From DBFJGL01 sp048394785 (GTDB lineage Bacteria; Bacillota; Clostridia; Christensenellales; CAG-917): a stretch of DNA of 16,213 nucleotides. Under the pieces are notes generated by a model. It ran no database searches, was not told where the DNA came from, and saw only the letters and a program-made list of their open reading frames with translations. Both the position numbers and the translations under genes were made by a program. Where the stretch lies: assembly GCA_048394785.1 (NCBI GenBank), contig DBFJGL010000119.1:1-16213 (forward strand), in the 5' to 3' direction. Below, in pieces: positions 6,044 through 11,983 of this stretch; the first letter of the stretch is position 1; every line of letters begins with the position of its first letter.

Positions 6044-8218
6044 TCAAATCAGGCTCTGCGGATTGACTTCCACAAAGCAACTTCCTTTCTTCGGTTTATT
6101 TTGCGAGCTTATCTCGTATATTTTAGTAATAACTTTATCGTATTCTTCGGGCACGATACGCGCGATAGTCTGATAGCGCACCATACCGTTCATTCTGGTG
6201 ACGGGCGAGCGCGACGCGCCTATGTACACAAACTTGCCGTAGTCTTCCTGCAAAGCGCACATAGACTTATACACCGTACGCGCGCAATCCACCGCGTCCT
6301 GTTCGTCCGTAGAAGACACGAGCACGCGCACGAGTTTTGTGAACGGCGGAAATTTAGTTACCATACGGCTGTTTATTTCCTTACTCCAAAAGCCCTTGTA
6401 GTCATAATCTTTTCCGTAGCGGAACACGTAGTGCCGCGGCGCGTACGTCTGCAAAATGACTCTGCCTTTTTTGTCCGCGCGCCCCGCTCTGCCGGCGACC
6501 TGCGTTATGAGCTGAAAAGTGCGCTCCGACGAGCGGTAATCCGAAAAATACAGCGCGGCGTCCGCCTCCAATATGCCCACGAGAGTCACGTCTGCAAAAT
6601 CGTGTCCTTTGGCAATCATCTGAGTGCCGACGAGTATATCGGCCTCGTGCTTTGCGAACTTATCGAGTATGGCGAAATAGCTGTCCTTGCGCGTCGTGGT
6701 ATCGTTATCCATTCTGAGCACGCGCGCGTCGGGAAATACCGCTTTTATTTCGTCAACCACCTTTTCGGTGCCTATTCTTCCCTGTTTTATCTCCGTACTG
6801 CCGCACTCGGGACACTTTGTCAGCGCATGATAGCGTCTGCCGCAGTAGTGGCATTTGAGTTCGTTCTCGGACTTATGATACGTAAGCGACACGTCGCAGT
6901 CCTCGCACTTTGCCACGTATCCGCATTCCTTGCACCTGATAAAGGACGCAAAACCTCTGCGGTTGAGAAAAAGCATTGCCTGCTCGCCGCGTTTAAGAGC
7001 GTCGCCCAACGCCTCTTTAAGCGCGATTGAAAAGATAGAACGGTTGCCCATTCTGAACTCGTTGGTCATATCCACTATTTCCATTTCGGGAAGTTTGTGG
7101 CGGGATATTCTCTCGGACAGAGTAATCAACTCGTATCTTCCGTCGGTAGCTTTGAGATAGCTTTCCATATCGGGAGTGGCGGAGCCGAGCACGAGCGCGC
7201 AATCGTCGTTAAACGCCGCGCGGTATTCCGCAACGTTTTTAGTATCGTAACGCGGATTTGATTCGCTCAGATAACTGCCGTCGTGTTCCTCGTCGATTAT
7301 GATGACTCCGAGATTTCTGAGCGGCGCGAATATTGCGGAACGCGCCCCGATTGCGATTTTGGCGTCGCCGTCATACAGCCTCTTCCATTCGTCGTAACGT
7401 TCGGACGCGTTGAGTCCGCTGTGCAGAAGCGCGACGTTGTCGCCGAAACGAGCGCGGAATATGCCGAGCATTTGCGGAGTCAGCGAAATTTCAGGCACGA
7501 GCATTATCGCGGTTTTGCCCTTTTTGAGGGCGTTTTCTATCACTGTTTCATAGACTTCGGTCTTGCCGCTGCCCGTAACGCCGTGCAACAGAAAACGTCC
7601 GCCTTTCTCTATCCTATCCACTGCGTTTTTCTGAGCGGAAGTGAGCACGACGCTCTTTTTTTCGCGCGACAGCGTCTTCATCGGCACGCTTCGCACGTGC
7701 ACCGCGCTCTCGGAAAGCAGTCCTTTATCTTTCAGAGCCTTTACGCATGCCGCGCCGAACTTATCGGAAAGCTCGCTTTGAAAAGCTCCGTCGTTCTCTA
7801 TGACGTATTTCATCGCGTCAAGCTGTTTAACCGCTCTCGCGCCTATTTTGGCAAGCGCGTCGTCCGCGCCCGTTTCGTCCGATAAAGACAAAAAAATCCG
7901 CGTGTATTGCGGAGCTTTTTCCTCGCGCAGTTTGACGGGCACAAACAAGCGCAGTACGTCGATGTATCTGAGATTGTACGCCGAGCGCATATGGTCCATA
8001 AGCGCAAGCTGCTCGGGCGTAATCGGAGTATCGAGATAACGCGCTCGCTTCAACGACTTAAACTCCGAACTCTCTTTTTTTCCCGTAACGAAGCCTATGA
8101 GCTGTTTTTTGCCGAACTCCACCGCCACGCGGCTGCCTACCGGCACGTCGTCGCCCTCATAGTCGAAGGTTCTGTCAACCTCGGAATTTGAGATGTCAAC
8201 AATTACTTCGAGTACCAT
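6044..8218 (-). CDS. priA: Primosomal replication-restart helicase PriA
   Basis: 3'-5' superfamily 2 helicase that recognises abandoned replication forks and reloads the replicative helicase. 724 residues. N-terminal DNA-binding domain (about 1-105) opens with the usual EVIVDISNSEVDRTFDY-like sequence. Walker A GVTGSGKT (213-220), Walker B DEEH (309-312), motif III GSATPD (345-350), eight zinc-binding cysteines (C429, C432, C438, C441, C456, C459, C469, C472) inserted in the second helicase lobe, GTQMIAKGHDF (531-541) and QVAGRAGR (573-580). Overlaps the end of coaBC by 23 bases; only a distant AGGA (12 bases off) precedes the ATG. The zinc site is complete, so helicase function is expected to be intact. 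Confidence 0.97.
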   Translation of the reverse strand: MVLEVIVDISNSEVDRTFDYEGDDVPVGSRVAVEFGKKQLIGFVTGKKESSEFKSLKRARYLDTPITPEQLALMDHMRSAYNLRYIDVLRLFVPVKLREEKAPQYTRIFLSLSDETGADDALAKIGARAVKQLDAMKYVIENDGAFQSELSDKFGAACVKALKDKGLLSESAVHVRSVPMKTLSREKKSVVLTSAQKNAVDRIEKGGRFLLHGVTGSGKTEVYETVIENALKKGKTAIMLVPEISLTPQMLGIFRARFGDNVALLHSGLNASERYDEWKRLYDGDAKIAIGARSAIFAPLRNLGVIIIDEEHDGSYLSESNPRYDTKNVAEYRAAFNDDCALVLGSATPDMESYLKATDGRYELITLSERISRHKLPEMEIVDMTNEFRMGNRSIFSIALKEALGDALKRGEQAMLFLNRRGFASFIRCKECGYVAKCEDCDVSLTYHKSENELKCHYCGRRYHALTKCPECGSTEIKQGRIGTEKVVDEIKAVFPDARVLRMDNDTTTRKDSYFAILDKFAKHEADILVGTQMIAKGHDFADVTLVGILEADAALYFSDYRSSERTFQLITQVAGRAGRADKKGRVILQTYAPRHYVFRYGKDYDYKGFWSKEINSRMVTKFPPFTKLVRVLVSSTDEQDAVDCARTVYKSMCALQEDYGKFVYIGASRSPVTRMNGMVRYQTIARIVPEEYDKVITKIYEISSQNKPKKGSCFVEVNPQSLI

Positions 8219-9401
8219 TCAGCGCAACAATCCTGTCGAGTATCCTGTCCGCAAGTTCGCGTTTGCTCATAAGCGGCAAATCCTCTCTGCCGCCGAATTT
8301 ATCGAGCAGAGTAGCTATATTGGTGTCCGTAAAAAAGCCCGCGCCCTCTTTGGTGACGTCGTTAGCAACCGCCAAATCTGCGTTCTTTTTTGCAAGTTTT
8401 CCCGTGGCGTTTGCAATCAGTTCCTCCGTTTCTGCGGAGAAAATCACCAGCGTTTTATCGCCCTTTACCGCGCCGACGTTCGCCGCAATATCCGGATTTT
8501 TTTCAAACTCAATCGTGAGTTCCTTGGTTTTAATTTTATTGTCGAAACGGCGTTTGGGACGATAATCGGCAGGCGCCGCCGCCATAATAAACACGTCCGT
8601 TTCCTCCGTTTGAGACATAACCGCGTCAAGCATATCGACAGTGCTCTTTACGGCTGTCTTCTTATAAACGCAATCGGGCACGTCCACTTTAAGGCTGCCG
8701 TGAACGAGGATAACCTTAGCCCCCCTTTCCGCCGCGGCTTCTGCGAGCGCAATGCCCATTTTGCCGCTGCTGTGGTTAGTAATCACTCTGACGCCGTCGA
8801 TGTCCTCCTCCGTCGCCCCCGCGGTTATAAGCACCGTTTTCCCGTCAAAATCGCGGTTGGGAGTGAGAATATCGGTAATCGCGTCGATTATGTCGGAAGG
8901 AGAAGCGAGTTTGCCCTTGCCTATATCGCCGCAGGCAAGCCGTCCGCAGTCGGGCTCCACAAACTTCACGCCGCGTTCTTTGAGCACCCGGATATTTTGG
9001 ATTGTGGCAGAGTCTTCATACATACCCGTATTCATTGCCGGGCATATCAGCTTTTCCGACTTGCACGCCAAAAACACCGTGGACAGCATATCGTCGGCAA
9101 TGCCGTTTGCGAATTTTGCGATAGCGTTTGCGCTGGCGGGAGCAACGACCATTACGTCCGCGCTTTGGGCAAGCGAAATATGACGCACGTCGTACTCCTT
9201 TTTAGGGGCGAACATATCGAGCGCAACCTCATTGCCGCTCAGCGTTTCGAAACTCAGCGGCGCGACGAATTCGGCGGCGTTTTTAGTCATCACCACCCTT
9301 ACGTCCGCACCTTGCTTTTTCAGCCCCGACACTACGTCGAGAGCTTTATAGCAGGCTATTCCGCCCGTAACGCCGAGCACAACGCGTTTGCCGTACAGCA
9401 T
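8196..9401 (-). CDS. coaBC: Bifunctional phosphopantothenoylcysteine decarboxylase / phosphopantothenate-cysteine ligase
   Basis: Two consecutive steps of coenzyme A synthesis: CoaB ligates cysteine to 4'-phosphopantothenate (CTP-dependent) and CoaC, an FMN enzyme, decarboxylates the product. 401 residues. CoaC half (about 1-180): GVTGGIACYKA (10-20), catalytic H74 in RHISLA, PASANAIAKF (88-97), PAMNTGMYED (121-130), GRLACGDIGKG (153-163) with the C157 proton donor. CoaB half (about 188-395): LITAGATEEDIDGVRVITNHSSGKMG (190-215) with N209, MAAAPADYRP (273-282) and lysine loop KIKTKE (289-294). The family usually has Val where P277 stands in the AAxADYRP motif. Its start codon shares one base with the rpoZ stop (TGATG), with no Shine-Dalgarno sequence, so it is probably translated by re-initiation. 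Confidence 0.96.
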   Translation of the reverse strand: MLYGKRVVLGVTGGIACYKALDVVSGLKKQGADVRVVMTKNAAEFVAPLSFETLSGNEVALDMFAPKKEYDVRHISLAQSADVMVVAPASANAIAKFANGIADDMLSTVFLACKSEKLICPAMNTGMYEDSATIQNIRVLKERGVKFVEPDCGRLACGDIGKGKLASPSDIIDAITDILTPNRDFDGKTVLITAGATEEDIDGVRVITNHSSGKMGIALAEAAAERGAKVILVHGSLKVDVPDCVYKKTAVKSTVDMLDAVMSQTEETDVFIMAAAPADYRPKRRFDNKIKTKELTIEFEKNPDIAANVGAVKGDKTLVIFSAETEELIANATGKLAKKNADLAVANDVTKEGAGFFTDTNIATLLDKFGGREDLPLMSKRELADRILDRIVALNGTRSNC

Positions 9402-9595
9402 CAGTCGCGTACGATTTTTATCTTGCCTTCGTAAATCTCTTTGCAGGCAAGCGAAATGGGCTTTTCACCGGACTCGGCGAGAGTATCGCTTTCGCTGGTG
9501 ACAAGCTCGCGCGTTCTGCGCGCGACCGCGCACGTCAGCGCGTATCTGCATTCTGCTTTCTTGATAAGTTTGTCGATGGGCGGGTCCGTCATCAT
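9401..9595 (-). CDS. rpoZ: RNA polymerase omega subunit
   Basis: Small subunit that helps fold and hold the beta' subunit of RNA polymerase. 64 residues, normal for Firmicutes. Family features: PPIDKLI near the N-terminus, RYALTCAVARRTREL (17-31, matching the usual YxLxxxxAxRAREL helix) and KPISLACKEIYEGKI (45-59). Two consecutive ATG codons open the frame; the first is preferred because AGGAGGA (9604-9610 region) lies nine bases upstream. A 44-base A-rich leader separates it from gmk, the widest gap inside the operon. The order gmk-rpoZ-coaBC is conserved in Firmicutes. Confidence 0.94.
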   Translation of the reverse strand: MMTDPPIDKLIKKAECRYALTCAVARRTRELVTSESDTLAESGEKPISLACKEIYEGKIKIVRD

Positions 9596-9604
9596 ATTGT
9601 CAGT

Positions 9605-9610
9605 CCTCCT
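9605..9610 (-). promoter_or_regulatory. Ribosome binding site of rpoZ
   Basis: Perfect AGGAGG on the - strand, nine bases before the first of two adjacent ATG codons. It is one of the strongest sites in the operon, in contrast to the coupled genes that lack one, and suggests rpoZ is translated independently. Confidence 0.85.
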
Positions 9611-9639
9611 GATTGGAAAATTTTATTCTTTTATTATTT

Positions 9640-10215
9640 TCAGGCGTTGCGTTTTGCGCGAATGATATCGCTTATCTCGTATGCGCACTCGCTTGCCACG
9701 TTGTTTGTGACCACGTAATCGTAGTTGTCTATTTCAAGACTTTCGGTTTCGATTTCATTCAATCTGCGCTCCAAGCTTTCCGGGCTTTCCGAGCCTCTGC
9801 CGACAAGCCGTGCTTTAAGTGCGTCGATTGACGGCGGTTTTACGAACACGGTTATGCAATCGGGATACAGTTTTTTTATATTCTTTGCTCCGACCACGTT
9901 CAATTCCAGCAAAACGTCAATTCCGCGCACGAGCGGTTCGTCGATTTCGCTCTTTAACGTACCGTAATAGTTGGTGAAAGTGCGAGTATATTCTATGAAA
10001 GCGTCCTCGGCGATTTTCTCCTCGAACTCCTGCTCGGAAATAAAATAATAATCGACGCCGTCAATCTCGCCCATACGAGGCTTTCTCGTGGTGCAAGATA
10101 CGGAAAACCGCATTTTCGGAAGCGCGGCGAGCACCAATGCGATAACTGTGCCTTTGCCCACTCCGCTGAACCCCGATATTACCGTCAACGTGCCTTTTTT
10201 CATAATGTTCGTCAT
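9640..10215 (-). CDS. gmk: Guanylate kinase
   Basis: Phosphorylates GMP to GDP with ATP; needed for GTP supply and ppGpp balance. 191 residues. P-loop GFSGVGKGT (15-23), GMP-binding segment SVSCTTRKPRMGEIDGVDYYF (38-58) and YYGT (83-86), lid arginines in RLVGRGSESPESLERRL (136-152). The ATG overlaps the yicC stop as ATGA; a second ATG four codons later is possible, while longer upstream frames lie inside yicC. Two differences from the common family pattern: GFSG for GPSG in the P-loop and LELNVVGA (103-110) for LEIDVQGA, where the Asp is usually kept. In B. subtilis remA sits between yicC (yloC) and gmk; here they touch. Confidence 0.95.
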   Translation of the reverse strand: MTNIMKKGTLTVISGFSGVGKGTVIALVLAALPKMRFSVSCTTRKPRMGEIDGVDYYFISEQEFEEKIAEDAFIEYTRTFTNYYGTLKSEIDEPLVRGIDVLLELNVVGAKNIKKLYPDCITVFVKPPSIDALKARLVGRGSESPESLERRLNEIETESLEIDNYDYVVTNNVASECAYEISDIIRAKRNA

Positions 10216-11081
10216 TCTATATTCTGCGCCTGTTCTCTGATTTTCTCGATTTCGTTTTTGATTTTCAACACCTCGGACGTTATACGCAAATCGTTGCACT
10301 TGGAACCGATTGTGTTTGTTTCCCTGTTCATTTCCTGAACGAGAAAGTCCATTTTTCTGCCGACGGGTTCCTCGCATTCGCAAAGCTTGCGCATATTGAC
10401 TATATGTGCGGTAAGCCTCGTAATTTCTTCGTCAATCGCGCTTCTGTCCGCAAACAGCGCGACTTCCGTCAAAATTCTCGCCTCGTCGTAACCGTTGCCG
10501 ACGGCTTCTTTTATGCGCGCCTCCAACCTCTCGCGGTAATCCTCTTTGACGTGCGGCGCCTGTTCCTTAACCGCCCAAAGGCACTCCTCCACCGCCGTGA
10601 GTTTTTCTGTCACGTCGGCTTTGAGCTGCGCTCCTTCCGCCGACCTCATCGCGCAAAGCGCGTCAAGCGCGCCATCGAGAGCTTCGAGCGTCACCGCTTT
10701 AAGCATCTCCTCATCGTCGTCGGACACGCTTCTGACCATAACGTCGGGCACCTTCAACAGTGCCGCAAGCGTCAAATCGTCCTCCACGCCCACCGTTTCG
10801 GCAAGCGCGCGCGCCGTTTTTACGTAATCTTGCGCAAGCACGGCGTCCGCCGAGTAAAACCCTTCGCTGTCGCGCTTTTCATACGTCAGAAATATATCGA
10901 CGTGACCTCTTGCAATTCTGCTGCCGATTGCCTTTCTCACCGCGTCGTCGATAAACAAAAAACTCTTGGGCATCTTTACGCCTAAATCCAGATATCTGTG
11001 ATTTACCGATTTCAGCTCCACCGTTACGGTTCTGCCGGCGTTTTCGCAAACGCCCTTGCCGTAGCCCGTCATACTGTTCAT
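10212..11081 (-). CDS. yicC: YicC/YloC family endoribonuclease
   Basis: Family of conserved RNases (E. coli YicC, B. subtilis YloC) implicated in RNA turnover. 289 residues. The N-terminal YicC_N domain starts with the signature MNSMTGYGKG and contains ELKSVNHRYLDLGVKMP (22-38); the C-terminal DUF1732 region has EEITRLTAHI (218-227) and the highly conserved stretch VGRKMDFLVQEMNRETNTIGSK (240-261), ending in EIEKIREQAQNIE. The start was chosen from the MxSMTG signature, with AGGCGG (11088-11093) six bases upstream; a longer frame would begin inside the -10 box. First gene of the large operon, about 30 bases after the predicted transcription start. Confidence 0.95.
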   Translation of the reverse strand: MNSMTGYGKGVCENAGRTVTVELKSVNHRYLDLGVKMPKSFLFIDDAVRKAIGSRIARGHVDIFLTYEKRDSEGFYSADAVLAQDYVKTARALAETVGVEDDLTLAALLKVPDVMVRSVSDDDEEMLKAVTLEALDGALDALCAMRSAEGAQLKADVTEKLTAVEECLWAVKEQAPHVKEDYRERLEARIKEAVGNGYDEARILTEVALFADRSAIDEEITRLTAHIVNMRKLCECEEPVGRKMDFLVQEMNRETNTIGSKCNDLRITSEVLKIKNEIEKIREQAQNIE

Positions 11082-11116
11082 ATACGTCCGCCTGTATCTA
11101 TATAAAAATTTTATCA

Positions 11117-11146
11117 ATTATAACATATAAAAAACCCCGTTGACAA
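11117..11146 (-). promoter_or_regulatory. Promoter of the yicC-rpe operon
   Basis: On the - strand: -35 TTGTCA (11146-11141, 5 of 6 to consensus), 18-base spacer, extended -10 TGTTATAAT with a perfect TATAAT (11122-11117). Predicted transcription start near 11110, giving a leader of about 30 bases before yicC. The -35 box and the upstream half of the spacer lie inside the terminator hairpin of the preceding gene. Confidence 0.8.
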
Positions 11147-11165
11147 TAGTTTTCAACGGGTTTTT
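11129..11165 (-). terminator. Intrinsic terminator after the thioesterase gene
   Basis: On the - strand: 8-bp stem CCCGTTGA (11160-11153) / TCAACGGG (11143-11136), 9-base loop, one G, then six T residues (11134-11129); a flanking A-run on the 5' side can lengthen the stem. A T5 run (11161-11165) on the + strand makes it potentially bidirectional, though no + strand gene lies nearby. It is about 170 bases past the thioesterase stop; that gap holds an imperfect inverted repeat (about 11170-11194) and no recognisable gene. Confidence 0.85.
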
Positions 11166-11331
11166 GTGTGATTTGGCGCAATCCGACGCCAATCATAAAT
11201 AAAAACGGTTGTCAACTCTCGGTTATCGACGTTCGCAGCACGGCGTTTACCGTCTTAAAAACAGCGCAATATCCGTCTTAACGACCGATTTTTATACCGA
11301 ATTGCAAAATGCAACGCTCGAAAAAGAAACA

Positions 11332-11817
11332 TCAATACTTTTCCGTGCGGCGTTGTTTTCTCAGCTGCCTGCGCCTCTCGCCCGCGCGCCACTCGTCCGC
11401 TTCCTCCTCCGTCACCGGTTGCAGACGCGGGACTTCGACGGGGTTTTCGTTGTCGTCGAGCGCGACCATAACAAACCGCGCCGTATTTATAAGAGTTCTG
11501 CATCCCGAAAGCTCCTCGACGTAAGTCTTTACGCTCACTTCCATAGAGGTTTTCCCTACGTAAGTCATTTTGGCGCACATTAAAATGGTTTCGTTTACTC
11601 TCGCAGGCGCGCAAAATTCCAAAGAATCTACGTAAACGGTGGTCACGTTGCGCCCCGAATGACGGCGCGCGACAACCGCCGCGACTATATCCGCCCACGC
11701 CATCAGCTGTCCGCCGAACAATCTGTCAAACCCGTTTATATCCGACTGAGTAACGATGTGCACCTGCTCGGTATAAGACTCTGACGGGTGTTTGAACGTC
11801 TGTTGTTTGTCTGCCAT
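11332..11817 (-). CDS. Hotdog-fold acyl-CoA thioesterase (YciA/YkhA-like)
   Basis: Likely hydrolyses acyl-CoA to free fatty acid and CoA; substrate range unknown. 161 residues with a single hotdog domain. Seen: INGFDRLFGGQLMAWAD (27-43), matching the family's N-x-G...FGGxLxxxxD active-site region with D43 as likely catalytic residue; TVYVDSLEFCAPARVNETI (60-78, usual vDsieFlkPvkvGd); VGKTSMEVSV (87-96); and FVMVALDDNENPVEVP (115-130). The C-terminal 25 residues are charged and strongly basic (GERRRQLRKQRR). GAGGAG five bases before the ATG fixes the start; a GTG-initiated extension of 12 residues would overlap the promoter. It is not an expected member of either flanking cluster and has its own terminator, so it is probably monocistronic. 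Confidence 0.85.
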   Translation of the reverse strand: MADKQQTFKHPSESYTEQVHIVTQSDINGFDRLFGGQLMAWADIVAAVVARRHSGRNVTTVYVDSLEFCAPARVNETILMCAKMTYVGKTSMEVSVKTYVEELSGCRTLINTARFVMVALDDNENPVEVPRLQPVTEEEADEWRAGERRRQLRKQRRTEKY

Positions 11818-11822
11818 TTGTA

Positions 11823-11828
11823 CTCCTC
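11823..11828 (-). promoter_or_regulatory. Ribosome binding site of the thioesterase gene
   Basis: GAGGAG on the - strand, five bases before the ATG at 11817. It decides against the longer GTG-initiated frame starting at 11853. Confidence 0.75.
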
Positions 11829-11844
11829 TTTGTGTTTCGAGCTC

Positions 11845-11873
11845 ATTATGCACTGCTATAAAACCTCGGTTAA
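11845..11873 (-). promoter_or_regulatory. Candidate promoter of the thioesterase gene
   Basis: On the - strand: TTAACC (11873-11868, 4 of 6), 17-base spacer, CATAAT (11850-11845, 5 of 6). A start near 11838 would leave a leader of about 20 bases containing the ribosome binding site. The -35 match is modest. Between the ligA stop and this site (11874-11983) I see no gene and no clear intrinsic terminator. Confidence 0.4.
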
Positions 11874-11983
11874 TGCGATTAGAATGCCTGTTTCAATAAA
11901 TTTTAGTATTAGATATGCATTTTGCGCGCAGTAGATTTTAACGGCTCGCATTGACGGCAAATCCCGTATATTATCCGAAACAG

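Noticed and set aside
5960..7030. A 356-codon + strand open frame antisense to priA
   Set aside because: No recognisable domain, no ribosome binding site, composition typical of an antisense frame; priA on the other strand is intact.
8193..9434. A 413-codon + strand open frame antisense to coaBC, slightly longer than coaBC itself
   Set aside because: The translation is rich in Arg, His and Phe with no domain pattern, has no ribosome binding site, and lies wholly opposite a gene with complete catalytic motifs. It is a by-product of the third-position GC bias.
10216..10383. N-terminal extension of gmk by 56 residues into yicC
   Set aside because: The extension is highly charged, lies entirely within yicC, and the family begins at MTNIMKKG; the ATGA overlap is the natural start.
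11888..11983. CTGTTTC (11888-11894) and GAAACAG (11977-11983) as mobile-element ends or an attachment site
   Set aside because: Only seven bases, no ORF between them, no direct repeat flanking; likely chance.
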